Of a stretch of DNA of 64,000 bases, positions 1 through 8,891 are shown piece by piece. The stretch lies in contig NZ_JARVWP010000011.1 of assembly GCF_029846235.1 (NCBI RefSeq), forward strand, positions 62,001 through 126,000. The letters run 5' to 3'. Position 1 is the stretch's first letter; each line of letters opens with the position of its first letter. The notes beneath the pieces are model-generated. The model made no database searches and was not told the DNA's origin. It was given only the letters and a program-made list of their open reading frames with translations. Position numbers and translations under genes: made by a program. Source of the stretch: Bradyrhizobium sp. CER78 (GTDB lineage: Bacteria; Pseudomonadota; Alphaproteobacteria; Rhizobiales; Xanthobacteraceae).

Positions 1-47
1 CCCGTTTCGATCGGCTCAATCAGCTGCTGCTGGAGGATTTTCGATGA
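1..47 (+). CDS. 3' end of a DUF485-like membrane subunit (partial)
   Basis: The frame beginning at base 3 encodes a 14-residue tail, RFDRLNQLLLEDFR, and stops with TGA at 45-47. The gene is cut by the window edge. DUF485 proteins are small two-helix membrane proteins encoded just before ActP-type acetate symporters, and they commonly end in a similar FD-L-N tail. The stop overlaps the start of the next gene as ATGA, which indicates translational coupling. The family call rests mainly on this position, because too little sequence is visible for a domain call. Confidence 0.5.
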   Translation, partial: RFDRLNQLLLEDFR

Positions 48-1702
48 TCTCGCGTTCGGCCTGCGTCGCTTTCCTGGCAACCGCATTCGCCTTGGCTTCC
101 TATCCCGCTGCAGCCGATGCGCTGACAGGCGCGGTCGGGACGCGGCAGTCGCTGAATGTGACGGCGATCGCCATGTTCCTCGCTTTTGTCGCCGTCAGCC
201 TCGCCATCACATGGTGGGCGGCGCGACGCGGCACGAACACGGCAAAGGACTTCTATGCCGCCGGCGCCGGCCTCAAGGGCGTCCAGAATGGGCTTGCGAT
301 CGCGGGCGACTACACCTCGGCCGCGACGTTCCTCGGCGTCACGGCGCTTGTCTACACGTCGGGTTATGACGGCATGATCTATGCGATCGGCTTTCTCGTC
401 GGCTTCCCGATGATCCTGTTCCTGATCGCGGAGCCGCTCCGCAACCTCGGCCGCTATACCTTCGCCGACGTCGCGGCGTATCGGCTGTCGGAAGTGCCGG
501 TGAGGGCGGTTGCCGGCGTCAACACCCTCGTCATCGTGGTGTTCTATCTGATCGCGCAACTGGTCGGGGCGGGAAAGCTCATCCAGCTCCTGTTCGGGCT
601 TCCCTACATCTACGCCGTCGGCATCGTCGGTGGATTGATGATGGTCTATGTGACCGTCGGAGGCATGCTCGCGACCACCTGGGTGCAGATCATCAAGGCC
701 GTGCTCTTGATGTCGGGTTCGGTGCTGATGTCGATTCTGATTCTCGGCCATTTCGGCTTCAGTCTCGAGGCGCTCTTCCGGGAAGCCGTTGCTCTGCACC
801 CGAAGGCTGACGCGATCATGGCGCCCGGTGGTCTCGTCAAGGATCCGGTGTCGGCGATTTCTCTCGGATTGGCTCTGATCTTCGGCACCGCCGGGCTGCC
901 GCACATCCTGATGCGTTTCTTCACCGTGAGCGATGCGCGCGAGGCGCGCACGTCCGTGCTGGTCGCGACAGGTTTCATCTCGGTCTTCTACAGCCTGCTG
1001 TTCGTCCTCGGCTTTGGCGCCGTAGCGATCGTCTCGGCGAATCCCCAGTTTAGGGATGCGTCGGGCGGGCTGCTTGGAGGCGTGAACATGGTTGCCCTGC
1101 ACCTGGCGGATGCTGTCGGCGGCTCGCTGCTGCTCGGGTTCATTTCCGCGGTGGCGTTCGCGACCATCCTCGCGGTGGTGTCCGGGCTGACGCTCGCAGG
1201 CGCTTCGGCGGCGAGCCACGATCTCTATGCTCGCGTGATCCGCAAGGGGCGTGCGGGCGAACGGGAGGAGGTGCTTGTCTCGAAAGCCGCCGCTGTTGCG
1301 ATCAGCTTGCTGTCGATGGGGCTGGGTGTCCTGTTCGAGAACCAGAACATCGCATTCATGGTCGGGTTGGTTTTCGCGATTGCGGCGAGCGCGAATTTCC
1401 CGGTCATACTTCTCTCGATCACGTGGCCCGATCTCACCACGCGAGGAGCGGTGAGTGGATCGGTTGTCGGTCTGCTGGCTTCGGTCGGACTGGTAGCCCT
1501 CAGCCCGGGTGTGTGGACTGCCACGTTCAAGCTCGGAGCAGCGCCGTTCCCTTACGACAATCCAGCGCTGGTCTCGGTTCCGCTGGCCTTCGCCGTGACA
1601 TGGGCGGTGTCGGTATTTGACCGGAGCGCCGCGGCTGCCTCGGTTCGTGCATCCTTTGGCGCCCAGCATGTTCGCGCGCAGACCGGCCTCGCTGCCGAAT
1701 GA
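44..1702 (+). CDS. actP: cation/acetate symporter, sodium:solute symporter family
   Basis: A 552-residue sodium:solute symporter, the usual ActP length (about 550). Residues 1-25 look like a cleavable signal, ending near the AAADA stretch, and about 13 hydrophobic segments follow. The early stretch FYAAGAGLKGVQNGLAIAGD and the nearby TSAATFLG match the ActP sodium/substrate-binding region. The expected role is cation-coupled uptake of acetate or another short monocarboxylate across the inner membrane. It overlaps the preceding DUF485-like gene by ATGA, and a cupin gene follows 28 bases later. A pyruvate or other monocarboxylate substrate cannot be excluded. Confidence 0.85.
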   Translation: MISRSACVAFLATAFALASYPAAADALTGAVGTRQSLNVTAIAMFLAFVAVSLAITWWAARRGTNTAKDFYAAGAGLKGVQNGLAIAGDYTSAATFLGVTALVYTSGYDGMIYAIGFLVGFPMILFLIAEPLRNLGRYTFADVAAYRLSEVPVRAVAGVNTLVIVVFYLIAQLVGAGKLIQLLFGLPYIYAVGIVGGLMMVYVTVGGMLATTWVQIIKAVLLMSGSVLMSILILGHFGFSLEALFREAVALHPKADAIMAPGGLVKDPVSAISLGLALIFGTAGLPHILMRFFTVSDAREARTSVLVATGFISVFYSLLFVLGFGAVAIVSANPQFRDASGGLLGGVNMVALHLADAVGGSLLLGFISAVAFATILAVVSGLTLAGASAASHDLYARVIRKGRAGEREEVLVSKAAAVAISLLSMGLGVLFENQNIAFMVGLVFAIAASANFPVILLSITWPDLTTRGAVSGSVVGLLASVGLVALSPGVWTATFKLGAAPFPYDNPALVSVPLAFAVTWAVSVFDRSAAAASVRASFGAQHVRAQTGLAAE

Positions 1703-1730
1703 CGGCTTTTGGAGATAAGGAGAAACGACC

Positions 1731-2153
1731 ATGAACGCTGATGTAACGGATAAGGGTAGGGCCGCCTGGCCCGAGGTCATCCGCAGGGAATTCGATGCCA
1801 ATCAGTTCAACGGGCGAGTTGGCACTCGGCTCCTGTCCGAAACGGATCGCGTCCGGGTCTGGGAGATCCGGCTGGCTCCCGGCGAGCGCATCGGATTTCA
1901 CCGACACGTGCTGGATTACTTCTGGACCGCAGTGACGCCGGGGCGGGCGCAATCGCACGCAGAGGACGGGACGATCGCCGAAGCCGTGTATTCAGCTGGC
2001 GAGACCCGGCACTTCATGTACGGAAAGGATGAGTACAAGATTCACGATCTCAAGAACGTCGGGGATACCGACCTGTGGTTCACCACGGTGGAGTTCCTCG
2101 ACAGCGCCAACGCTTCTCTCGAGCTTCGCCATGATGCCGCTCAAGCGGTCTGA
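1731..2153 (+). CDS. cupin-domain protein
   Basis: A 140-residue protein consisting mainly of a single small beta-barrel. Residues 45-75 carry the cupin-1-like stretch with PGERIGFHRH, and a second conserved part follows around SAGETRHFMYGK. Only part of the usual metal-binding His/Glu set is obvious (His57 and His59 region). A strong AAGGAG lies about ten bases before the ATG. It sits 28 bases after actP on the same strand, so the two may be co-transcribed. The function is unknown; small cupins of this type often bind metabolites or carboxylic acids. Confidence 0.75.
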   Translation: MNADVTDKGRAAWPEVIRREFDANQFNGRVGTRLLSETDRVRVWEIRLAPGERIGFHRHVLDYFWTAVTPGRAQSHAEDGTIAEAVYSAGETRHFMYGKDEYKIHDLKNVGDTDLWFTTVEFLDSANASLELRHDAAQAV

Positions 2154-2355
2154 GGCGACGATGCTCTGTTGCTTACTCGCCCGAATGAGATGTCGCGACG
2201 TTTCCGATCTGCGAAACCGGTATCGCGCTGTAAGGTGAGGCAAAGCTGGCCGGCCCCTCTTCGCCGGGACGGATGATATTGAGAAATTCCCTCCTGAAAC
2301 TGTGATTTTTGCGGAACGCGCTAGGAAGCGTTCCGCATGCATTCCGCGGCAGCGC

Positions 2356-3294
2356 TCATCTTTCCGCTGAAAATCGCTGCGCCAGATCTTGTTCGCGGAA
2401 TTCTGCGGTGATGTGGTCGATGAATGCGCGGGTTTTGGCTGGCAGCAATTTCCGGCTGGTATGGTAGAGCGATATCGCACCGAGATCAGAGTGCCAATCC
2501 GGCAACAGACGTCGCAGCGCGCCGCTTTTGAGATGCCGCTCCACAAAAGGCATGGCGATCATCGCCACACCTAAGCCCATCAGGGCCGCACGGCATATCG
2601 CCTCGGGATCGTTGGCCACTATGCGGGCTTTGTGTTCCAGGGTCGCTTCGTCGCCTTTGCGATTGCGCATTCTCCAGACGCGTAAGCGAGCGGTTTGCGG
2701 CGAGCGCATGGAGATTCCGTCGAACATCGCCAACTCATCGGGGTGCCGTGGCGGCCGGCGGCCCTTCAGGTGGACCTTCAGATAGTCCGGCGAGGCTACT
2801 GCGACGACATGCAGGGGCGCCAACCGCTGGGCCACCACGCCCGGCGCCAATTCCATGCCGCCGCCGATCGCAGCGTCAAAGCCCTCGCCAATCAAATCGA
2901 CCTGACGGTTCTCGAAACTCCAATCCAGATGAACCCCGGGATAGTGCGTCATGAAGGCCGGCATCAGCGGCAACACGTAGTCCAGGCCAAAAGTCAGGTT
3001 CACGCTCAACTTCAGCACGCCGGCGGGCACGCCTGAGTGCGCCGTCACATCGGCGATGGCCGCCTGGATGGACTCCACTCCGTCCGTGACCGACGCAAGG
3101 AACCGATCGCCGTCCTCGGTCAGGCTCAGGCTACGGCTGCTGCGCTGAAACAACCGGATCCCCAGGTTGCGTTCCAGCATGGCCACGTTGCGGCTGATGG
3201 CAGCGGGCGTGACCCCCAGCCGCCGCGCCGCGGCGGAAAAGCTGCCGCACTCGGCGCTGCGGATGAAGGATTCCAGGTTGGCCAATGTTTCCAT
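2356..3294 (-). CDS. LysR-family transcriptional regulator
   Basis: A 312-residue LysR regulator. The N-terminal winged helix-turn-helix spans residues 1-60 (SFSAAARRLGVTPAAISRNV, then RLFQRSSRSLSLTEDG), followed by a periplasmic-binding-like effector domain from about residue 90. The subgroup resembles the DsdC/CrgA-type regulators that precede oxidoreductase operons. It is divergent from the NTF2-like/hydrolase/binding-protein operon starting at 3406. The shared 110-base intergenic region is AT-rich and is the likely site of autoregulation and target control. The effector is unknown. Confidence 0.88.
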   Translation of the reverse strand: METLANLESFIRSAECGSFSAAARRLGVTPAAISRNVAMLERNLGIRLFQRSSRSLSLTEDGDRFLASVTDGVESIQAAIADVTAHSGVPAGVLKLSVNLTFGLDYVLPLMPAFMTHYPGVHLDWSFENRQVDLIGEGFDAAIGGGMELAPGVVAQRLAPLHVVAVASPDYLKVHLKGRRPPRHPDELAMFDGISMRSPQTARLRVWRMRNRKGDEATLEHKARIVANDPEAICRAALMGLGVAMIAMPFVERHLKSGALRRLLPDWHSDLGAISLYHTSRKLLPAKTRAFIDHITAEFREQDLAQRFSAER

Positions 3295-3405
3295 ACGGCG
3301 ATCTTAAACCAATCGTTGAAGTTAGTTCCATCCGTCAGTGACTAATATTATCAGATCACGCGGCTAAGCTCTTTGCCTCCAAACCATCGAGACGAGGCCG
3401 CGGCA

Positions 3406-3789
3406 ATGTCCATTCAGCCGGAAACTTCCAGCGACTATGACCGGCTGATGCAGGCCAATCTTGGCCGCGTGTTCAGCGAGCGCGACCCTAAGCGGCGCAT
3501 CGCCGCAATCAGTGAACTCTACGCCAAAGACGCCGTGCTCTATGAGCAGGACGCTGCGGCGAAGGGTCATGCGGCGATCGATGCTGCTGCGGCAGCGGTC
3601 CTGTCGAGTCTGCCGCCGGATTTCGCTTTCAAGGCGATCGGACCTGCGATTGGTCACCACGGCGTCGGCCGGCTGCGCTGGCAGGCGGGACCGCCCAACG
3701 GACCGGTCGCTGTCACCGGCATGGATGTCGCCCACTTCGAGAACGGGCGCATCCATTCCCTCTACGTGTTTCTCGAACCTGCCGCCTGA
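3406..3789 (+). CDS. NTF2-like (SnoaL-type) protein
   Basis: A 127-residue small alpha+beta barrel protein of the NTF2/SnoaL superfamily. Visible features are the N-terminal helix region (YDRLMQANLGRVFSERDPKR), the strand-loop YAKDAVLYEQD, and a C-terminal strand ending HFENGRIHSLYVFLEP. The ATG at 3406 is preferred over an upstream TTG at 3373 because family members begin about here. Such proteins are enzymes or accessory binding proteins, so the reaction cannot be inferred. It leads a small operon with a hydrolase gene 29 bases downstream, opposite a LysR regulator. Confidence 0.72.
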   Translation: MSIQPETSSDYDRLMQANLGRVFSERDPKRRIAAISELYAKDAVLYEQDAAAKGHAAIDAAAAAVLSSLPPDFAFKAIGPAIGHHGVGRLRWQAGPPNGPVAVTGMDVAHFENGRIHSLYVFLEPAA

Positions 3790-3818
3790 GCCGCGCTCAG
3801 CCTTCACAAGGAGTATCT

Positions 3819-4465
3819 ATGCCTAAGACCGGTCTCGGCGCTCTGTTGCGCCCTGAGGACAGCATTCTCGTGCTGATCGACCACCAGCCGTATCAGTTCG
3901 CCAACCTGAACAGTCACGACCGTCGATGATCGTCAACAATGTCATTGGCCTTGCCAAGACGGCGAAGGTCTTCAACGTGCCGACGATCCTGACCACGGTG
4001 CTCGCCGAGCGCGGCGGCCATCTGATCAAGGGGCTGCAGGACGTGTTCCCGGACCAGAGGCCGATCGACCGCAGCTTCATCAACACCTGGCAGGACGCGA
4101 ACGTCGCCGGCGCCGTCAAGAAGACCGGGCGCAGGCAGGTCGTGCTGGCAGCGCTGTGGACTGAAATCTGCCTGGCCATGCCGGCGATCCAGGCGCTCGG
4201 CGAAGACTATGACGTCTTCATCGTCACGGACGCATCGGGCGGCGTGTCGGTGGAAGCGCATGACATGGCCGTGCGGCGCATGGTTCAGGCCGGCGCCGTG
4301 CCGATCACCTGGCTCGCCGTGCTGGGTGAATGGCAACGCGACTGGGCGCGTGAGGAGACGGCAGCCGGTGTCGGCGGCGTCATTCTCGAACATGGCGGCG
4401 CCAGCGGCGTCGCGCTCGCCTGGGAAATGCAGCTTCTCGCCACCGGCGCCAAGGCCGGCACCTGA
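3819..4465 (+). pseudogene. isochorismatase-family hydrolase, frameshifted
   Basis: The ATG at 3819, with AGGAG upstream, opens a frame that reads through the family's LVLIDHQPYQFANLN motif and then stops at TGA 3927-3929. The rest of the protein continues in another frame from about 3920 (MIVNNVIGLAKTAKVFNVP) to 4465. A single missing base near 3920-3926 would join the two into one protein of about 215 residues. The Asp of the LIDHQ motif and the nucleophile Cys in LWTEICLAMP are both kept, so the family is clear. It may be a real pseudogene or a base-calling error. It stands three bases before the next gene in an operon. Confidence 0.75.
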
Positions 4466-4467
4466 CC

Positions 4468-5661
4468 ATGCAAGACCCGCTCTCGCCTGTCCGCATCGGC
4501 TACTGCCTGTCGCTGACAGGCCCACTCGCGGGCAACAGCCGATCGGCCCGCCTCGCCCATGACATCTGGCGGGAAGACATCAACAACAGGGGCGGCCTGC
4601 TCGGCCGCCCCGTCGAGTTGGTCTGCTACGACGATCAGGCGCAAGCGTCACGCGTCCCGGGCCTCTACACACGGTTGATTGACGAGGACAAGGTCGATCT
4701 GGTTATCGGCGGCTATGGCACCAACACCATTCTGCCGGCCATGCCTGTGATCATCGAGCGGCAACGTTTCTTTGTCGGATTGATGGGGCTGGGCGTCAAC
4801 AACGCGCTCGCCTATCCCAACTACTTCGCCATGATTCCAACCGGGCCGGATCCGAACGCCGCGCTGACCGAGGGCTTCTTCATGCTCGCGGCCGAGCAAA
4901 CGCCGCGGCCGACAACGGTGGCGCTCCTTTCGGCGGACGCTGAATTCTCCAAGTACCCTATCCTCGGTGCCAAAGCCAATGCTGAGAAATATGGCTTCAG
5001 GATCGTCCATGAAGCTACCTATCCGCTGACGACCGAGAATTTTGTGCCTGTCATCGACGCCGTCGCCGGAAGCGGCAGCGATCTGCTGTTTCTGTGCTCC
5101 TATCTCAACGACTCGATTGGCCTCGTGCGCGCGATCCACGCGCATCCGTTCCGTCCGAAAATGGTTGGCGCCAGCATGATCGGCCCCCAGAATACCGCGG
5201 TGAAGGCGGCGCTCGGCCCGTTACTGAATGGCTTCATCAACTACGAATATTGGGCGCCGGTCCCCAAGATGATGTTTCCCGGCGTACAGGAATTTCTATC
5301 TACCTATCAGGCCCGCGCCCGAGATGCCGGTGTCGACCTTTTGGGGCACTACATGGCGCCGCTGGCCTATGCCCAGATGCAGGTCGTCGCTCAGGCGGTC
5401 GAAGCGACCGGCGGCCTCGACGATGCCAACCTATCGGCCTATGCAAGAGGCGCAATCTTCGAGACCGTCATGGGAGCCGTCCGCTTCGGGACAAATGGTG
5501 AATGGCAGGACCCCCGTGTGCTGCAGGTCCAGTTCCAAGGAATTGCAGGTGGCGAGGTCGACCAATTCCGCAATGGATCGCGACAGATCGTGGTATCGCC
5601 TCCGGGCTTTACCTCTGGAGCGCTGCGCTTTCCTTATGCGGATGCGCTGTCAGCTAGATGA
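4468..5661 (+). CDS. periplasmic-binding-fold protein of the branched-chain amino acid/amide type, no signal peptide
   Basis: A 397-residue Peripla_BP_6-type protein. The start region VRIGYCLSLTGPLAG and the following INNRGGLLGRPVELVCYDDQ are hallmark motifs of Leu/Ile/Val and amide-binding proteins of ABC importers. Unusually, the first residues (MQDPLSPVRIG) show no hydrophobic signal, and no export signal is visible upstream in the frame. No permease or ATPase gene is nearby. It may therefore be a cytosolic sensor, like AmiC of amide operons, rather than a transport protein; this is an inference. It lies two bases after the hydrolase frame, in the same operon. Confidence 0.75.
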   Translation: MQDPLSPVRIGYCLSLTGPLAGNSRSARLAHDIWREDINNRGGLLGRPVELVCYDDQAQASRVPGLYTRLIDEDKVDLVIGGYGTNTILPAMPVIIERQRFFVGLMGLGVNNALAYPNYFAMIPTGPDPNAALTEGFFMLAAEQTPRPTTVALLSADAEFSKYPILGAKANAEKYGFRIVHEATYPLTTENFVPVIDAVAGSGSDLLFLCSYLNDSIGLVRAIHAHPFRPKMVGASMIGPQNTAVKAALGPLLNGFINYEYWAPVPKMMFPGVQEFLSTYQARARDAGVDLLGHYMAPLAYAQMQVVAQAVEATGGLDDANLSAYARGAIFETVMGAVRFGTNGEWQDPRVLQVQFQGIAGGEVDQFRNGSRQIVVSPPGFTSGALRFPYADALSAR

Positions 5662-5899
5662 AGTGCGTATTTCGATTGCGCTCAACTGGAGTGCGCTCAC
5701 CCGGCATTGGTCTTCAGGCATCGCGCATTTCGCGCTCATGATAGCTTCGCAGATCCAATCACCCGCAACCAACATGCAATCATCGTACATTCGAGCGGTG
5801 CCGAAGGGGTCGGCGTACAGCTTCGCGGCTCTGGCGGCTTTCCGAGGGCGCTTCGGCGAAGGCGAACCTGACCGCCGCGGTGGGTGGCGGATGCCCCTG

Positions 5900-6877
5900 T
5901 CACCACGTTATCTGGTTGTTCGCGGGCTGTTCGCGTAAGAGCGGCTTGCCGAACAGCGAGGGCACGAGGTCGTCCAGGAAAAGCAGCAGCTGTGCGCGGA
6001 AGCCTGGGCCAGTCCCGCCAGCGCGATTGAGCGGGATGATCGCTTCCGCCGACGCCTGCCAGGCGACCGCTACGTAGGCGACACCAGGATTTGCCGTGGC
6101 TGCGGTTACTTGCCCGCGTGGACTGTCGAACCTGAACTCGACAAGCGGAACCCATTGGTTCAGGGGCTCCTCCTTTGGCGGTCCGCCGTTGAAGCGGCTC
6201 GTCAGGTAGAGCGTGCTGTATTGGACCGAGAAACCCCAGTGCAGCGTTTCAACGGCCGGCGAGGGCACGGTGTTGAAGCCACCAGTCACGAGATTCGGTG
6301 CGAGCGCCATGCCGCCCGAACCGATCGGGACTTCATCGACGACCGCGCCCGTGATGGCGAATGGCCGTAGCCACGAAAAAGAGTCGGGGAGATCGCCGAA
6401 CCCCTTGCCGAAGAAGATGCCTGGCTGGATCGTGTTAGGAGCGTCGGCGCCGATCGCGACCGAGCCGGAATGACCGATGCCCCAGGCGAGGCCGATCGAG
6501 ACCAGCGTTTCATGGCGGTTGTCACGATAGGCCTCGTATTTGAGGCCGATGCTGGTCTTGTCGAAGCCGGAGGTGCGACCGGTCGGCCAGGTCTGATGGA
6601 CCCACGTGCTGTCGATCGTGAAGGCGAGCGTCGGCGTGAGAAGCCGCGCAAAGGAGGCGTTGATACGGTTCTCGACAACATCGCTGCCCTGAGCGGGATA
6701 GCCGAGGTAGTTGAAGTTCGGCAGGATGAGCTCGTCGGCGACGGCGGGATCGTCGAAGGTCATGGTGCCGTCGAAGTATCGATTGCCTGCGATGCCGTGC
6801 GCCTGCACGGACTGTGTCCAAAGCATCTGCAAGAGCAGGAACGCTCCGCTCCGAAGCAGGGTCGCCTTCACGAACAT
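5900..6877 (-). CDS. secreted or outer-membrane protein divergent from dmeRF
   Basis: A 325-residue protein with an N-terminal signal sequence ending in the QSVQAHG region. The body is rich in alternating hydrophobic residues, aromatic residues and Gly (for example SIGLKYEAYRDNRHETLVSIG), as in beta-barrel outer-membrane proteins. The ATG at 6877 is chosen because longer starts would run over the dmeR operator and into dmeR. The promoter region is shared with the metal-responsive repressor and CDF exporter, so a role in metal tolerance or efflux across the outer membrane is plausible but unproven. Confidence 0.7.
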   Translation of the reverse strand: MFVKATLLRSGAFLLLQMLWTQSVQAHGIAGNRYFDGTMTFDDPAVADELILPNFNYLGYPAQGSDVVENRINASFARLLTPTLAFTIDSTWVHQTWPTGRTSGFDKTSIGLKYEAYRDNRHETLVSIGLAWGIGHSGSVAIGADAPNTIQPGIFFGKGFGDLPDSFSWLRPFAITGAVVDEVPIGSGGMALAPNLVTGGFNTVPSPAVETLHWGFSVQYSTLYLTSRFNGGPPKEEPLNQWVPLVEFRFDSPRGQVTAATANPGVAYVAVAWQASAEAIIPLNRAGGTGPGFRAQLLLFLDDLVPSLFGKPLLREQPANNQITW

Positions 6878-6906
6878 GCGCCCGCCAGCATTTTGTTGCT
6901 TGATCC

Positions 6907-6927
6907 ATATAGGGTACCTCCCTATAT
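6907..6927. promoter_or_regulatory. palindromic operator, probable DmeR/RcnR-type site
   Basis: Two perfect 8-base arms, ATATAGGG and CCCTATAT, are separated by the five bases TACCT. G/C tracts flanked by AT-rich inverted repeats are typical of operators for RcnR/FrmR/DmeR repressors. The site ends eight bases before the dmeR ATG and 30 bases from the divergent gene's ATG, so one bound repressor could shut both directions. Confidence 0.7.
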
Positions 6928-6935
6928 TAGACAAC

Positions 6936-7214
6936 ATGTCGCACACGATCAAGAACAAGTCGAAACTCGTCGGACGCGTCCGGCGCATCAAAGGGCAGAT
7001 CGAAGCGGTCGAGCGCGCCCTCGAGTCCGAGATTGGTTGCGCAGACGTGCTGATGCTGGTCGCATCGGTGAGAGGCGCCGTGAACGGGCTGACGGCCGAG
7101 CTTCTCGAAGATCACATCCGTCATCACGTCGTCGATCCTGCGCATGAGAAAGACGCGGAGAAGGCCAGAGGTGCCGCCGACCTCATCGACATCGTACGGA
7201 CGTACCTGAAGTAG
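6936..7214 (+). CDS. dmeR: metal-responsive repressor, RcnR/CsoR/FrmR family
   Basis: A 92-residue all-helical DNA-binding repressor. The metal fingerprint of RcnR-type sensors is complete: His3, Cys35, His60 and His64 (MSHT at the start, EIGCADV, and EDHIRHH). Such proteins bind DNA as tetramers and release it when Ni(II) or Co(II) binds. The ATG at 6936 places His3 correctly. A palindromic operator lies immediately upstream, and the CDF exporter dmeF starts 15 bases after the stop, matching the known dmeRF arrangement of rhizobia. A formaldehyde-sensing FrmR is less likely because of the neighbouring CDF gene. Confidence 0.87.
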   Translation: MSHTIKNKSKLVGRVRRIKGQIEAVERALESEIGCADVLMLVASVRGAVNGLTAELLEDHIRHHVVDPAHEKDAEKARGAADLIDIVRTYLK

Positions 7215-7229
7215 CGAACGAGGACTGCC

Positions 7230-8513
7230 ATGAGCGATGCCAGCGGCGCGGCCTTTCCGGGCCTTCATAGCCATGTTTTCCTTTCCGATGACCACCAGAA
7301 GAGCGAACGAAAAACCTGGGCGGTGATCTGGCTTTGCAGCGCGATGATGATCACCGAAATTGTCGGTGGTTGGCTGTTTGGATCTATTGCGCTGATCGCC
7401 GACGGACTTCACATGAGCACCCACGCGGGTGCCCTGTTGCTCGCGGCGCTCGCCTATACCTACGCCCGGCGTTATGCCGATGATCCGCGGTTTACTTTCG
7501 GGACTGGCAAGCTCGGAGATCTGGCTGGATTCACCAGCGCCATCATCCTGGCAATGATCGCGCTGCTGATCGGCTATGAAGCCATCAGTCGCTTCGTTTC
7601 CCCGGTTCCGATCCATTTCGCCGAAGCGATACCCGTTGCGCTCCTAGGCCTTGCAGTAAACGTCGCCAGTGCGTGGCTGCTCAGCGGGGGTGGCCATCAT
7701 CATGACCATGGACATGGTCATACCCACGGGCACGGCCATAGCCACGACGCCCATCATGACGATGACGAAACCCACCGAATCTCGACCGCTGAAGGTGACG
7801 TGGTCCTGGAAGTGTTCGAGGATGACGTTCCGCCGCGTTTCCGGCTCCGCGCCGAAGCTGGCCCGGGACTTCTGGCCGCGACTTCGTCGATCGAGACGGT
7901 GCGACCGGACGGTGCCCGGCAAGTCTTCGTACTCGAGGATTGCGGCGACTACCTCGAATCGATTGACGAAATCCCCGAGCCGCACGCGTTCACGGCCAAC
8001 GTCAGGCTGGGCGAGCAGACATATCCCGTACAGTATGAAGAGCATGAGCACGCGCATGGCTCGGCGGCGCGAGATCACAACATGCGCGCTGCTGTCATCC
8101 ATGTTCTGGCGGATGCCGCGGTATCGGTGCTGGTCATCGCTGGCCTTTTGCTTGCTCGCGCTTTCGGCTGGCTCTGGATGGACCCGCTGGCAGGGCTCGT
8201 CGGCGCGTTCGTGATCGCAAGCTGGTCGTTCGGCCTTATCCGCGATACCGGTGCTATCCTCCTCGACATGAATCCCGACCGCCGCATGGCTGACAATCTC
8301 AAACGTTCAATCGAGAACGATGGCGATCGGCTTGCGGATATGCACCTCTGGCGACTGGGTCCCGGTCACCTTGGGGCCATCCTCTCCGTGGTGACGGCAA
8401 CCGAGCGGAGCGAACAATACTACCGGGCCAAGGTGGCGCGGTTCCGGTCGCTCTCGCATCTGACCATTGAAGTCAGGCACGTCAATCCGGCAGCCACAGG
8501 CAGCGTTCCTTGA
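7230..8513 (+). CDS. dmeF: CDF-family Co/Ni efflux transporter
   Basis: A 427-residue cation diffusion facilitator of the DmeF type. Transmembrane helices lie at about residues 30-165 and 275-345. Between them is a long cytosolic insert beginning with a His-rich stretch (HHHDHGHGHTHGHGHSHD). The family's metal-site segment is seen at LIADGLHMSTHAG. The protein should export Co(II)/Ni(II) from the cytoplasm using the proton gradient. It follows dmeR by 15 bases and is expected to be derepressed by metal through the upstream operator. The internal segment between the His-rich loop and the last helices is typical of DmeF, not of ZitB. Confidence 0.9.
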   Translation: MSDASGAAFPGLHSHVFLSDDHQKSERKTWAVIWLCSAMMITEIVGGWLFGSIALIADGLHMSTHAGALLLAALAYTYARRYADDPRFTFGTGKLGDLAGFTSAIILAMIALLIGYEAISRFVSPVPIHFAEAIPVALLGLAVNVASAWLLSGGGHHHDHGHGHTHGHGHSHDAHHDDDETHRISTAEGDVVLEVFEDDVPPRFRLRAEAGPGLLAATSSIETVRPDGARQVFVLEDCGDYLESIDEIPEPHAFTANVRLGEQTYPVQYEEHEHAHGSAARDHNMRAAVIHVLADAAVSVLVIAGLLLARAFGWLWMDPLAGLVGAFVIASWSFGLIRDTGAILLDMNPDRRMADNLKRSIENDGDRLADMHLWRLGPGHLGAILSVVTATERSEQYYRAKVARFRSLSHLTIEVRHVNPAATGSVP

Positions 8514-8537
8514 CGGCTGGTCCGCGCGGACGAGATC

Positions 8538-8891
8538 TCAAAAACCGCAGTCCGCGTAGCCCTTTCGGGCCAGTCGATAGTGCGATCCGAAGCCAATGAA
8601 GTCTACGTCGAGACATTGGTTGCCTCGTCGGTAGTCGCGGCTCAACCCGTCACAGTCGAGATACTCAAGGTTGATCCGCCAACGGTGTTGCTCCGGATTG
8701 TAGGTGGCGAAGTCATGTTGCGCCCGAGGCGCTCCCTTGCAGATGGCCCGAATGTATTGCCGGACCTCGACAGGTAGGTTTTCGATGTGGTGAGGGTCCC
8801 AGGGATCGCCCTTGTTCAACGAAGTCGCGTTGGCCGCGGCAGTCGCGCCGCACAGCAAAAGAATGCAGACAAGAAAGCAACGGATTGTCAT
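8538..8891 (-). CDS. small secreted protein of unknown function
   Basis: A 117-residue protein with an N-terminal signal (MTIRCFLVCILLLCGATAAA). The mature part has four cysteines (CKGAP, LDCDG, NQCLD, ADCGF) that could form two disulfides in the periplasm. No known catalytic motif was recognised. It converges with dmeF from the right, with 24 bases between the two stops. The product appears intact, but no function can be assigned. Confidence 0.6.
   Translation of the reverse strand: MTIRCFLVCILLLCGATAAANATSLNKGDPWDPHHIENLPVEVRQYIRAICKGAPRAQHDFATYNPEQHRWRINLEYLDCDGLSRDYRRGNQCLDVDFIGFGSHYRLARKGYADCGF

Noticed and set aside
20..1801. Long minus-strand open frame opposite the acetate symporter
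   Set aside because: It is low in hydrophobic content and rich in Arg/His/Asp as expected from the antisense of a high-GC gene. The plus-strand symporter is unmistakable.
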